From the IMG/VR virus record IMGVR_UViG_3300027759_000121, positions 1-52,309 of that record: a stretch of 52,309 nucleotides of DNA. The stretch is one strand, 5' to 3'. Shown in pieces: positions 1 to 7,880 of this stretch. Below the pieces are notes generated by a model that saw nothing but the letters and a program-made list of their open reading frames with translations, was not told the DNA's origin and ran no database searches. The position numbers and the translations under genes are program-made. Position 1 is the stretch's first letter; every line of letters starts with the position of its first letter. The DNA comes from a virus.

Positions 1-1
1 T

Positions 2-274
2 GTGTTTGGTCAGTGGAATTACTTTGCAGATACTAAATCACTCACCAAGGCGACATTCTCGATGGACATACCGACGAAAGCAATCAAAATATTGTCCTAC
101 AAAAACGATATAATTTTGGACCCATTTGCTGGTTCAGGAACAACATTGGTTGCAGCACAGATATTGGAACGTAGATGGTTAGGGATTGAGTTAAGTGAAA
201 ATTATAAACAAATCGCCGAGACAAGAATTAATTACTTCAAGGCATTAGAACAAATAAAAGAACTCCCACTATAA
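2..274 (+). CDS. DNA methyltransferase, C-terminal fragment
   Basis: The gene runs in from the left edge, so its true start lies outside; the GTG at position 2 is probably an internal codon. The fragment carries the SAM-binding motif DPFAGSGTT (fragment residues 40-48) followed by a GIEL strand with an acidic residue (61-64). This is the usual C-terminal end of N4-cytosine/N6-adenine methyltransferases in which the catalytic DPPY-type motif comes first. In phages such enzymes usually modify DNA to evade restriction. The specificity is not visible. The stop codon lies inside a strong terminator hairpin. Confidence 0.85.
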   Translation: MFGQWNYFADTKSLTKATFSMDIPTKAIKILSYKNDIILDPFAGSGTTLVAAQILERRWLGIELSENYKQIAETRINYFKALEQIKELPL

Positions 275-297
275 TCAGTGGGAGTTTTCCTTTTTTC
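262..297 (+). terminator. Intrinsic terminator after the methyltransferase
   Basis: The inverted repeat AACTCCCACT / AGTGGGAGTT has a 6-nt loop and is followed by a T-rich tail. It overlaps the stop codon of the methyltransferase. Confidence 0.85.
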
Positions 298-362
298 TTA
301 GTATTTATTACGATGGAAGACGAATACGACAATATGTTTGGTGATCACAACATCTGTGAGTT

Positions 363-914
363 TTAGTTAATTGTAGCCCACTTATTTTTAAAGTTATAAT
401 TACTCGCACAATATCTTGCGTAATCATTAACCAATGGTCTTCCTGTGTTGTAACATCCACAAACAACTGCCCAATCTTTATACCTTGAATATAATCTATT
501 AAGTAATTTCATACTTGTTTCGACATTCAATCTAATATCATTAGTTAATCTTTTTTTCCCGTAATTAACTTTATTAATATAATCAGATGTTGAGGGCATA
601 ATTTGCATTGGACCAACCGCACCTGCAAAAGATTCTTGATAAGGGTTATAGTCCCAATGGAAAGGTCCTAAATATCTTGTTTCCATGTATGCCACGTTAT
701 AGGCAACGTATCTCGGTATTTTATACTTGGTACTATATTTTTCAATCAGTTCGTACATTCTCATTGATGTGGGAGATTGAATAGTTGAGTGATCATTTAA
801 GTCTGTAAAAATAGAATCATCTGAAGTTTTAACATGGGACAAGGATCCAAAAAAAATGAATACCCCAACACATAAACCAAGATAAGTTATTTTTGTTAAT
901 TTAAGGATATTCAT
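363..914 (-). CDS. Lytic transglycosylase (SLT domain), exported
   Basis: Soluble lytic transglycosylase fold, which cleaves peptidoglycan glycan strands. A hydrophobic N-terminal segment (about residues 9-24) looks like a signal peptide or anchor. The SLT motifs follow: the likely catalytic Glu78 in YMETR, GAVGPMQIMPST (98-109) and CYNTGRP (154-160), equivalent to the family AYNxG motif. At 183 residues it is a single-domain enzyme. It lies just downstream of a small membrane protein on the same strand (6-nt gap), which suggests a lysis or envelope-degradation pair. The exact catalytic residue is inferred from the family. Confidence 0.85.
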   Translation of the reverse strand: MNILKLTKITYLGLCVGVFIFFGSLSHVKTSDDSIFTDLNDHSTIQSPTSMRMYELIEKYSTKYKIPRYVAYNVAYMETRYLGPFHWDYNPYQESFAGAVGPMQIMPSTSDYINKVNYGKKRLTNDIRLNVETSMKLLNRLYSRYKDWAVVCGCYNTGRPLVNDYARYCASNYNFKNKWATIN

Positions 915-920
915 AGTTTC

Positions 921-1238
921 TTATTTTGTTTGGTCAATATAAATGTTCTTAGCGTAAAGTTTAAAGATTGACATACCAATAGAATCTTGGTAAACAGTGT
1001 AGTCACCTGTTGTTTTGTCAATTACGATTAGATGGTTATGTTCATCTATTGCTAAATTAACTTGGGACCTATTAACTCTAACCATTTCAATTGTTGGTTT
1101 CTTTGGACCATATTGTTGATTATATAGATAACCCATCGAGAACCCTCCCAATAACGATGCCACTACAAAAATTACAACACCCATAGACTTAAATGTTGAT
1201 TTTCTTTTTTCTAAAAAATTTGTGATTTTTTCCCTCAT
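921..1238 (-). CDS. Small single-pass membrane protein
   Basis: The start at 1238 (MREKITNF) is preferred over the in-frame ATG at 1292, because the 18 extra residues look like untranslated AT-rich leader. A basic N-terminus is followed by one hydrophobic segment and a soluble domain of about 70 residues. No family is recognised. It sits immediately upstream of the lytic transglycosylase and is probably co-transcribed with it. Confidence 0.65.
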   Translation of the reverse strand: MREKITNFLEKRKSTFKSMGVVIFVVASLLGGFSMGYLYNQQYGPKKPTIEMVRVNRSQVNLAIDEHNHLIVIDKTTGDYTVYQDSIGMSIFKLYAKNIYIDQTK

Positions 1239-1311
1239 AATATAAATTTTAATTGATTTAAGTAAATTTACATAAAAACATCGTAATCTCAAACTTTTTT
1301 TTGTTGAAAAC

Positions 1312-1318
1312 TATTTAT
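1312..1318 (+). promoter_or_regulatory. Late-type box TATTTAT
   Basis: TATTTAT lies 4 nt before the ATG of the DHH protein, the same placement as the ATATTTAT boxes before other genes with capsid-targeting-like leaders. Confidence 0.5.
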
Positions 1319-1322
1319 AACT

Positions 1323-3083
1323 ATGAAGAAAAAGTTAATAACGGAATCGGGAATAAGAAACATCAGGGAATTATCTAGAAGATACCCTGAGGCTAAAATA
1401 TATTTTCACAAAGATTTAGATGGTGTAACCACTGCGTTAGGTATGAAAAATTACTTAGAACAACACGGTATTAAAGTAGTCGATTCTGAAATTATTCAAT
1501 ACGGAGATAAAGAATGGGCTATACAAAAAGCAATTACTGAAGAATTAAGTGAAAAGATAGATTTTGTTTTAAATAAAATTAGAAAAATTCTTTTAGATGC
1601 TGGTTATAATATTAATGGTACGGATGAGTTTGATTTATCAGAATTATTAAAAAATCATATAAATCAAACCCAAATTGGGGATTCTATTGGTGAGGTTATT
1701 AGAAAAAGTGAATCATTACTTAATGAATTAAAGTTTTTATTAGATGATAGGGTTATGCCGGTGTTAGTTGACTTTGCTCATGGTAAACCAATGTTTATCA
1801 TACATACGGATCACCACGACACACAAGCTGGTGTTGAACAAGGTACCTCAACTAATTTTAAATCATCAAGATCTAACGTTGAAACAATATCTCAAACTGT
1901 ATCTCCAAGAGACATTTTCCCTTCTGATGATATTACTTTGATATCTACGGTTGACTCGGCAAATTATGCACAATACGATATTAGTCCTGAACAAGTAATG
2001 AACTATTTGTTTAAGGTAGATAAAGATCAGTCATTACAAAGAAACAAAATGGCAATGGGTATGGTTGCAAATAAATTGTTATTGGCATTTAAAAACAAAC
2101 CAGGGTTCTTAGAAAATATTGTGATGAATGCAAATCCATCTTTATTAAGTATATTATTAAACATCAGATCTCAGATCAAAGAAAAAAATTATACCGATGT
2201 AGAATCTTTGGAAAAAAACAAAGAGAATTATGTCCAAACAATGAAAACTCACAAAAATGTTAAAGTTGATAATAAAATTATAGTTCAGTATGGTGGTGGT
2301 AGTATGATGAAACCAGGATCATATGATAGATACACACCATTCAGAAATAATCCTGATGCTGACTTTATAGTAATTGCTTGGCCATTAGGGTTAGTACAAG
2401 CGTCTTGTAATCCATTTAAGAAAGAAAGAGCACTTAAAGGTGTAAACTTGGGTGACATCAAAGATGAGGTCTTAAACAAGTGGAAAGGACAACTACAAGA
2501 TAAGGATATTCCTTTATCCACAATAAAATGGATATCTGAATCAGGAAAAGGTTTTGGTGAACAATCTGTTGGTTTTACATTCAGAGATTTTAACGCACTA
2601 TATGGTAAAGAATTTAAACAAATGGCTGATGGGGAAGATATTCTTAAGGATGTTGATACTGCAATGAGAAAACCTTTCAGTAGTTTAACGGATAAAAAAA
2701 TGAGAATGTTAGATTCAATTAGTGTAAATGCTTGGGATTTAATTCAAGCCAATAGTGGAGGACATAAATGTATTACTAATATTTCTGGTTTAAGTTATTT
2801 AGGTAGATCTAAGAGACCACCTGAAGGTAAGTACAAATATAATGAAGAGTCAGATGATTCACCTTATGTTAAATTTACTAAGATGGTACAGAATGAATTT
2901 GTTAGAGTTTTAAAAGCAAAAATTGATGAAGATGGTGGTGATAGATATGAACCAAATTTTGAGGTTGAAATGACGGAACACGCAAGATCATTAGGAAATG
3001 CTAGAAAACAAGGACAAGGATTAAGATTCTCAAAATCGGCAGTAAAATCAAATCAAATGAGATTTAGACCAAATAATAGATAG
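1323..3083 (+). CDS. DHH-family phosphoesterase-like protein
   Basis: 586 residues. HKDLDG (29-34) and HTDHHD (about 161-166) match motifs I and III of DHH phosphoesterases (RecJ/NrnA type), which use two metals to hydrolyse phosphodiester bonds in nucleic acids or nucleotides. The N-terminus MKKKLITESG resembles the capsid-targeting-like leaders found elsewhere in the window, with I-T-E as a possible cleavage site. The basic last ~34 residues (NARKQGQGLRF ... MRFRPNNR) are closely similar to the tail of the otherwise unrelated protein at 37733-38929. The middle ~400 residues are not recognised. The substrate is unknown. Confidence 0.75.
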   Translation: MKKKLITESGIRNIRELSRRYPEAKIYFHKDLDGVTTALGMKNYLEQHGIKVVDSEIIQYGDKEWAIQKAITEELSEKIDFVLNKIRKILLDAGYNINGTDEFDLSELLKNHINQTQIGDSIGEVIRKSESLLNELKFLLDDRVMPVLVDFAHGKPMFIIHTDHHDTQAGVEQGTSTNFKSSRSNVETISQTVSPRDIFPSDDITLISTVDSANYAQYDISPEQVMNYLFKVDKDQSLQRNKMAMGMVANKLLLAFKNKPGFLENIVMNANPSLLSILLNIRSQIKEKNYTDVESLEKNKENYVQTMKTHKNVKVDNKIIVQYGGGSMMKPGSYDRYTPFRNNPDADFIVIAWPLGLVQASCNPFKKERALKGVNLGDIKDEVLNKWKGQLQDKDIPLSTIKWISESGKGFGEQSVGFTFRDFNALYGKEFKQMADGEDILKDVDTAMRKPFSSLTDKKMRMLDSISVNAWDLIQANSGGHKCITNISGLSYLGRSKRPPEGKYKYNEESDDSPYVKFTKMVQNEFVRVLKAKIDEDGGDRYEPNFEVEMTEHARSLGNARKQGQGLRFSKSAVKSNQMRFRPNNR

Positions 3084-3085
3084 TA

Positions 3086-3433
3086 TTAATCTTGTAACAT
3101 TATACTATCACCTTCGGCAATATCGTATTTTATACAAGTACCACCTTTGAGTTCTAATATCATATCACCATTGCCGACATAACGATCACACTCAGAAGTC
3201 TTACATGGTTTACAATTATTATGTATTTTGGTGATTTTATTATTTTTAATAAAAATTATATCTAAAGAGATGATACAGTTTTTCATCCAAAATGAATGAT
3301 GTTCACCTTTCATTATGAATAACATACCGTCAAAACTTTTGTCAAATTTTTTACCCATCATACCTTTTTGTATGTCTTTACTGGTCATTACACATTTGAC
3401 ATTGAATAAATTGTTGTTTACTATTAACTCCAT
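3086..3433 (-). CDS. DUF192 family protein
   Basis: 115 residues matching the DUF192 pattern: KGMMGKKF, then GMLFIM, FWMKNCIISLDIIFI and a late ILELKGG with GDSI. The family is a small beta fold of unknown function. The bacterial version is normally exported, but no signal peptide is visible here. The gene ends 3 nt after the convergent DHH gene. It is preceded on its own strand by TATATTTAT, 6 nt from the ATG. Confidence 0.85.
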   Translation of the reverse strand: MELIVNNNLFNVKCVMTSKDIQKGMMGKKFDKSFDGMLFIMKGEHHSFWMKNCIISLDIIFIKNNKITKIHNNCKPCKTSECDRYVGNGDMILELKGGTCIKYDIAEGDSIMLQD

Positions 3434-3439
3434 ATACTA

Positions 3440-3448
3440 ATAAATATA
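3440..3448 (-). promoter_or_regulatory. Late-type box TATATTTAT (reverse strand)
   Basis: Reverse-strand TATATTTAT followed by 6 nt and the ATG of the DUF192 gene. It is one of the recurring boxes on either strand. The position is good to within 1-2 nt. Confidence 0.5.
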
Positions 3449-3456
3449 TTCTTATA

Positions 3457-3867
3457 ATGAAATCAGATAGAAGTTCGGGTATAATATTAAAATGTGGGGA
3501 TAAAGTTCTGTTATGTAAACGAGCTGATCACGAAACATATTCGGGTAAGTGGTTTATCCCAACAGGTCATTTAGAGGCAAATGAAACACCTAAAGATTGT
3601 GCTTATCGTGAGTTTTATGAAGAGACAAATATTAAGATAGATGAGGAAATAAGTTTAATTGGATTCATCACTAAGAAAGATGACAAAGGAGAACCAAAAG
3701 GTCTAATTTATGTTTATTTATATGAATCCGATAAAGAAATGATACCAAATTTAGATAAAGCAGAAGATGGTCACGAACATTCAGATTGTGGGTTTTTTAC
3801 AATAAATGAACTACCTGTTGATAAAAATGACGAATTATTTAAAATTTTAACAAAAATATTATCTTAA
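3457..3867 (+). CDS. Nudix hydrolase
   Basis: 136 residues with a Nudix box starting at GHLEANETPKDCAYREFYEE, which fits Gx5Ex7REUxEExGU. It hydrolyses a nucleoside diphosphate linked to another group; the substrate cannot be read from the sequence. In phages Nudix enzymes clean nucleotide pools, remove RNA caps or degrade NAD-related signals. A sigma70-like promoter and small-RNA candidate follow. Confidence 0.9.
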   Translation: MKSDRSSGIILKCGDKVLLCKRADHETYSGKWFIPTGHLEANETPKDCAYREFYEETNIKIDEEISLIGFITKKDDKGEPKGLIYVYLYESDKEMIPNLDKAEDGHEHSDCGFFTINELPVDKNDELFKILTKILS

Positions 3868-3880
3868 ATACAAAAATTTT

Positions 3881-3913
3881 TTGACTTTTCGTTAATTAAA
3901 ATGTATTTATAAT
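3881..3913 (+). promoter_or_regulatory. Sigma70-like promoter for a small RNA
   Basis: TTGACT (3881-3886), then 17 nt, then TATTTATAAT (3904-3913). A terminator lies about 90 nt downstream with no open reading frame between, so the transcript would be non-coding. Confidence 0.45.
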
Positions 3914-3915
3914 AC

Positions 3916-4006
3916 ACAAAAACAACCAATACCCTTCCTTTCTACGAATTAATTGGTTTATTAATACTAATCCCATAGTTTTTGAGAAAAAAGTATGGGA
4001 TTTTTT
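3916..4006 (+). ncRNA. Candidate small RNA with two hairpins
   Basis: Between the promoter-like element and the terminator lie two hairpins: AACCAAT (3924-3930) pairs with ATTGGTT (3952-3958), leaving a pyrimidine-rich loop CCCTTCCTTTCT, and the terminator stem follows. The loop is complementary to purine-rich, Shine-Dalgarno-like sequence. No homologue is recognised. Confidence 0.4.
3969..4006 (+). terminator. Intrinsic terminator
   Basis: AATCCCATA / TATGGGATT inverted repeat with an A-rich loop and a run of T. Confidence 0.8.
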
Positions 4007-4027
4007 ATGCCGTGTCATTTTTATTTG

Positions 4028-4035
4028 TATATTTG
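4028..4035 (+). promoter_or_regulatory. Bacteroidota -7 box TATATTTG
   Basis: TATATTTG 16 nt before the ATG at 4052. It decides the start of that gene, because the longer in-frame ORF would begin inside the upstream terminator. Confidence 0.65.
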
Positions 4036-4051
4036 TAGAAATAAGAAATAT

Positions 4052-4243
4052 ATGAGATCAATTCCTTTATACATTGTAGTAAATAGCCACCTAAGTGATT
4101 CACTTATTGAAATTGGTTTTAACCCTGAATTAGCGAGACAAAGAATTCGTTTTGTGAAGGTGTTAACAAATATGTTTTCTGATCTTAGTCAGAGAATTGA
4201 GGAAGATGAATTAAATCGTATTTGGAAAGAAAAAATTATTTAA
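4052..4243 (+). CDS. Small protein of unknown function
   Basis: 63 residues from MRSIPLYIV. The start is placed after the TATATTTG promoter, not at the in-frame ATG at 3999 or 4007, which lies in the terminator region. No signal peptide or recognised motif is visible; the C-terminal half is predicted helical and charged. It ends 2 nt before the next gene. Confidence 0.6.
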   Translation: MRSIPLYIVVNSHLSDSLIEIGFNPELARQRIRFVKVLTNMFSDLSQRIEEDELNRIWKEKII

Positions 4244-4245
4244 CT

Positions 4246-4578
4246 ATGGGAACTTATATATACACATTCAAGAAATCTTTAAACAAGAAAGCAACAATTG
4301 ATGGTAATCCTGTTATTGTTGGTCGGGCAACATTTTTATGTCGTCAAGATTGGTCAGGTAATTATTCACCATCTGAGAGGAGAGAAATGACAAGAGCGTA
4401 TGCTTTGACCGAAAATGATCAACCTGAATATATCACATTTGATGGTGAGATGGTTTATAAAAATAATAAACGTGGTGTTTGGACTGATGGAAGTGGTTAT
4501 TGGTCTGGTATTGAATACGAAAAAAATTTTGTTGGTACACTAAAAAAAGTGGGTGGAAAATTTGTTATTGTTAAATAA
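4246..4578 (+). CDS. Unknown protein, 110 residues
   Basis: Starts at MGTYIYTF, 2 nt after the previous stop. The residues suggest a small beta-rich fold (many Gly, Trp and Tyr, e.g. RGVWTDGSGYWSGIEYE). It forms a unit with the gene upstream. Not assigned to a family. Confidence 0.7.
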   Translation: MGTYIYTFKKSLNKKATIDGNPVIVGRATFLCRQDWSGNYSPSERREMTRAYALTENDQPEYITFDGEMVYKNNKRGVWTDGSGYWSGIEYEKNFVGTLKKVGGKFVIVK

Positions 4579-4583
4579 TTTAG

Positions 4584-4591
4584 TATCTTTG
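4584..4591 (+). promoter_or_regulatory. -7 box TATCTTTG, 4 nt before ATG
   Basis: TATCTTTG followed by exactly 4 nt and the ATG at 4596. It belongs to the TAnnTTTG-N4-ATG group that predicts leaderless transcripts. Confidence 0.65.
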
Positions 4592-4595
4592 TTAT

Positions 4596-4871
4596 ATGAA
4601 TAAGATGGGTTTCAACATAAAAGTAGTTAGTGATAAGTTCGGGGATTTAATCAACGAGACATTCATGGATCAGACACAATTCAAAATATTTTTGAAGATG
4701 GTACACGGAGCATTGGTATTAGATGAAGACTTAAGTTTCTTCAACGGAGATACATTCTTGGTACATATTCCAAGTAAGATTTTGAAAGACTCTGTTATCT
4801 TTACAAACGTTAAAGAAGTTTCGTTAACTGAACAAGTTAAAAGTAAGATCGAAGCGTTGGTAACAAAATAA
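4596..4871 (+). CDS. Unknown protein, 91 residues
   Basis: Start set by the TATCTTTG-N4-ATG promoter. It is a mixed alpha/beta soluble protein without recognised motifs (MGFNIKVVSDKFGDL ... EQVKSKIEALVTK). It is followed by a structured region and a terminator, so it is probably a single-gene unit. Confidence 0.75.
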   Translation: MNKMGFNIKVVSDKFGDLINETFMDQTQFKIFLKMVHGALVLDEDLSFFNGDTFLVHIPSKILKDSVIFTNVKEVSLTEQVKSKIEALVTK

Positions 4872-4875
4872 TTGT

Positions 4876-4957
4876 TTCCTTGTTTAAAAAAACAAGGTGG
4901 TGGAGTCAGATATATTCAATGTCGGACCTAAAATGGGAACTTCGGTTCCCTTTTTTT
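4876..4957 (+). ncRNA. Structured 3' region or small RNA
   Basis: Three consecutive hairpins follow the gene: CCTTGTTT/AAACAAGG, a weaker GTC...GAC arm, and the terminator GGGAAC/GTTCCC. It could be a 3' UTR-derived RNA or only the end of the mRNA. No promoter of its own is evident. Confidence 0.3.
4935..4957 (+). terminator. Intrinsic terminator, TTCG tetraloop
   Basis: GGGAAC-TTCG-GTTCCC followed by seven T. The stable UUCG tetraloop makes this the strongest terminator in the window. Confidence 0.92.
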
Positions 4958-4978
4958 ATTTATTTTTTATTATATGGT

Positions 4979-4987
4979 TATATTTAT
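4979..4987 (+). promoter_or_regulatory. Late-type box TATATTTAT
   Basis: TATATTTAT upstream of the 5018 gene. A second ATATTTAT (5012-5019) overlaps that gene's ATG. Confidence 0.45.
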
Positions 4988-5017
4988 ATAATAAAATAAA
5001 TTTAATAAACAATATTT

Positions 5018-5236
5018 ATGTTACCTAAATTAAAATTAACGGAAAGTGAGATCAGAGATATTTTGAGTCAACATGGCGTAAAGACCAATATGATAGTTGA
5101 AGAAACTCAAAATTACTCAGTTGTGGATATTCAGAATTGGTTAAATGACAATAAAAGTGCTGGTTTGGAACCTGATAATAAAATGGGAATTTTAACGGTT
5201 AAAGCCATAAAAAATGCGTTAATGGGTAAGATATGA
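5018..5236 (+). CDS. Small virion-type protein with peptidoglycan-binding-like segment
   Basis: 72 residues. The N-terminus LKLTESEIRDILSQHG resembles the leader of other putative packaged proteins. The C-terminal half (DIQNWLNDN ... DNKMGILTVKAIKNAL) follows the shape of a PG_binding_1 repeat, incomplete here. It overlaps the next gene by ATGA, so the two are translationally coupled. It may be an accessory of the large downstream protein. Confidence 0.65.
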   Translation: MLPKLKLTESEIRDILSQHGVKTNMIVEETQNYSVVDIQNWLNDNKSAGLEPDNKMGILTVKAIKNALMGKI

Positions 5237-7419
5237 AAAGAATTACAAATAGTTTTATAAAAAATATTGTTAGACAAAGTCTAAATGAAAGTTATGGTTT
5301 GTTAAATGAGGACTTACAAGAAGTTGAACCATATAGTATAAAAACTAGTGTTAAACACGGTACTGTTCCCAAAGGAACTTCCGTGTATAATATGACATAC
5401 GAAAAATGTCCCGAAGGTGGAATTTGTTTTGAATTTTTATCTCAGGCAAAAGAGGATGCAAAGAATTTATCAGGAAAAGACCTGATTAATAGGTGGTGCT
5501 CACAAACTTATATGGCAAACGCTATGGGTAAACCAACGAAAAGTGGAACTGTTCTAACTAATGTCACTACACCACTTTTTGCACAATTAACAGAATTTGG
5601 GATGAACTATGGAACTATTACCACAAAACTTAAAGATTTAGGTGATTTTCCTACTTTTTGTGTGGCAAATAAAAAATTTAAAACATATGGTGGTGGAGAT
5701 TATAGTTTGGGTATAGCTGGGACTAGTGAGACTACGGGTTCTGATTATGGTATTGAAAATGATCATGAAGGAGAAAGAGCTGAATATTATGCAATAACTG
5801 ATGGTTTATTTGAAAATTCAATTGCGGTGAGTGATGAGTTTTATGAGACATGGAAAAAACAACTTGAGGAAAAATATAAAGCAACTTTGGATGCTGCGGA
5901 TAAAATAAAAAAAGACGAAGAAAATAAAAAAAATATACAGGCAAAAATTATAGGTGGTGGAGGTGAATATATAAAATGGGTGCAAGAACACCCAGCATTA
6001 ATTAATAAAAGTGAAATAATAACCACCGACAGAGGTGATGCTAATCTTTATAGTTTAAACACAGGTGACCCCATTATTGATCAATATCAATATGGTGTAC
6101 TTTTAATAGTTGACCCAAAAAATCCATCTATGGACGGAACTTATGAAGATATTAGAGTTAAAAAGGGAACCAATATTGCACTTTCTATTGATCCAACTAC
6201 TGATAAGTTTTGGCAATTTGCAATATCCCAAAATGATGTTTGGAGATATGATGATGTTGCGTGGAGTGGAGCGTTTTCATCAATTCAGGGAAAACTTGCT
6301 TTAACTACTAATCCTGATCTTGAGGACGATGGTACAATAAATCAGAGTATTCAAACAGAGAGAACAAAAGGTTTCAGACACAATTTATTAACTGAGATTG
6401 AATTAAAACTTTGGGATAGAGGTCCTGAGGTTGGTAAAATACAAAGTAAATTAAAGTTAAAACCAGATAAAGGAACCCCAATATATGGTCCTGACACTAA
6501 GGCGGCGGTTGAAAAATTCCAAACAGAAAATGGAATAACACCTGTAACAGGAAATATTGATGCTAACACTTATGATAAAATTCTTGAAAAATTTCCAGAT
6601 CCAAAACCAGCATCCGCAACAGAATATACAAGAGATTTAAATATTGGTTCTACAGGTCCTGATGTTGAGGCAATACAAAAAAAATTAAAGTTAAAACCAG
6701 GTAAATATGGTACCGACACTCAAACTGCGGTCATGAATTACCAAAAAAAATATACAGATTTAAATGACCAAGCTACTGGTATTGTTGATAAAGAAACATT
6801 TGACCACATTATGGCCAATACAAAACTTGATACACCTATATCATATTCAGGTAGAAAACATAATTACAAAAAAGGTGATTGGATTGCAGTAAAACCTAAT
6901 TCAGGAAACCAAGCAAGTCAACTATATGAAAATAATGGATATTTTAAAATATTAGAAGCACCAGATAGTTATACAATTATTATAGATGCTGTTTGGCCTT
7001 GGGACACAAAGGGTTATTCTATTGTTGGAGGAACTACCGCTAAAATAATATTTGGACCTGATTCTATGGGAGGGGCAAAAACAATACCTACTGTAAGTGA
7101 TAATTCTTCAAATACAAAAGAAAAAGGCACAAAAAACAATACCAGTAATTCAGGTAATAATTCGGGCACAAATACTATAGATTCTGAAAAACAAAGACAA
7201 AGAGATATACGTAACAAAGAATTTTGTGATACACTAAGAGAGATAAAAAAATATTTAAATAACACTAAAAGTGCTAATTTACCTGTTAATTGTCAAAGAA
7301 CCCCAGAAACAAAAAATCAAATTATGTTGGCACTTACAGGAGGAACTCCAGCTCCGGCACCAACTCAAGATACGGGAGTTAACGTACAATCTGTTCCTGT
7401 AACGGATACATTATTCTAA
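5233..7419 (+). CDS. Large putative virion protein with two peptidoglycan-binding domains
   Basis: 728 residues. The leader is MKRITNSFIKNIVRQSLNES, with an L-N-E site like those cut by T4-type prohead protease. Two PG_binding_1 domains are visible at about residues 390-450 (WDRGPEVGKIQSKL ... GPDTKAAVEKFQ) and 467-530 (GSTGPDVEAIQKKL ... TQTAVMNYQKKY). They are followed by a Ser/Asn/Thr-rich linker and a short C-terminal segment. The first ~350 residues are unknown. It may bind cell wall after release from the virion. No catalytic muralytic motif is seen. It is followed by a terminator. Confidence 0.75.
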   Translation: MKRITNSFIKNIVRQSLNESYGLLNEDLQEVEPYSIKTSVKHGTVPKGTSVYNMTYEKCPEGGICFEFLSQAKEDAKNLSGKDLINRWCSQTYMANAMGKPTKSGTVLTNVTTPLFAQLTEFGMNYGTITTKLKDLGDFPTFCVANKKFKTYGGGDYSLGIAGTSETTGSDYGIENDHEGERAEYYAITDGLFENSIAVSDEFYETWKKQLEEKYKATLDAADKIKKDEENKKNIQAKIIGGGGEYIKWVQEHPALINKSEIITTDRGDANLYSLNTGDPIIDQYQYGVLLIVDPKNPSMDGTYEDIRVKKGTNIALSIDPTTDKFWQFAISQNDVWRYDDVAWSGAFSSIQGKLALTTNPDLEDDGTINQSIQTERTKGFRHNLLTEIELKLWDRGPEVGKIQSKLKLKPDKGTPIYGPDTKAAVEKFQTENGITPVTGNIDANTYDKILEKFPDPKPASATEYTRDLNIGSTGPDVEAIQKKLKLKPGKYGTDTQTAVMNYQKKYTDLNDQATGIVDKETFDHIMANTKLDTPISYSGRKHNYKKGDWIAVKPNSGNQASQLYENNGYFKILEAPDSYTIIIDAVWPWDTKGYSIVGGTTAKIIFGPDSMGGAKTIPTVSDNSSNTKEKGTKNNTSNSGNNSGTNTIDSEKQRQRDIRNKEFCDTLREIKKYLNNTKSANLPVNCQRTPETKNQIMLALTGGTPAPAPTQDTGVNVQSVPVTDTLF

Positions 7420-7439
7420 TAAAACAATAAATTTAATGA

Positions 7440-7462
7440 GGGAGAGTGATCTCCCTTTTTTT
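7440..7462 (+). terminator. Intrinsic terminator
   Basis: GGGAGA-GTGA-TCTCCC followed by seven T. Confidence 0.9.
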
Positions 7463-7478
7463 ATGCAATTTTTTTTAT

Positions 7479-7486
7479 TATATTTG
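7479..7486 (+). promoter_or_regulatory. -7 box TATATTTG, 4 nt before ATG
   Basis: TATATTTG-N4-ATG (7491). It shows that the longer in-frame ORF from 7446 starts too early. Confidence 0.7.
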
Positions 7487-7490
7487 TGAT

Positions 7491-7880
7491 ATGGAAAAAA
7501 TGATATATCTAGTTAGAGGAATACCAGGAAGTGGTAAGACAACTTTTGCAAAACAATTAACACAAAATGTGTTTGAGGCAGACCATTATTTTTATGATAA
7601 TGACGGTAACTACAATTTTATTGCATCTGAAATAAAAGAAGCTCATAAAGAGTGTCAACAATATGTTGGATATGCAATGGAGTCAAACACACCAAAAATT
7701 GCAGTATCAAACACATTCACACAAGAGTGGGAACTTCAACCATATTATGAATTAGCAATTAAGTATGGTTATTATGTGACCTCTATTATTGTTGAAAACA
7801 GACATGGTGGTAAAAACGCGCATGAAGTTCCAGAAGATAAAATACAAATGATGAAAGATAGGTTCGAGGTTAACCTTTAA
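7491..7880 (+). CDS. P-loop kinase-like ATPase (N4BP2L1-type)
   Basis: 129 residues from MEKMIYLVRG. Walker A GIPGSGKTT is near the N-terminus. The C-terminus NRHGGKNAHEVPEDKIQMMKDRFE matches the N-x-H-x-VP ... M..R.E ending of small AAA/polynucleotide-kinase-like proteins. In RNA-repair settings such enzymes phosphorylate 5' ends, but the substrate here is inferred, not seen. It overlaps the convergent nuclease gene by 11 nt. Confidence 0.8.
   Translation: MEKMIYLVRGIPGSGKTTFAKQLTQNVFEADHYFYDNDGNYNFIASEIKEAHKECQQYVGYAMESNTPKIAVSNTFTQEWELQPYYELAIKYGYYVTSIIVENRHGGKNAHEVPEDKIQMMKDRFEVNL

Noticed and set aside
313-366. Tiny acidic ORF of 17 residues between terminator and transglycosylase
   Set aside because: It has a late-box-like TATTTATTACG before the ATG but is too short to support without homologues.
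5732-6026. Reverse-strand ORFs inside the 728-residue virion protein
   Set aside because: Antisense shadows of Glu/Lys-rich coding sequence, with no promoter and no protein-like composition. The same holds for 28842-29120 and 45381-45671 on the reverse strand.
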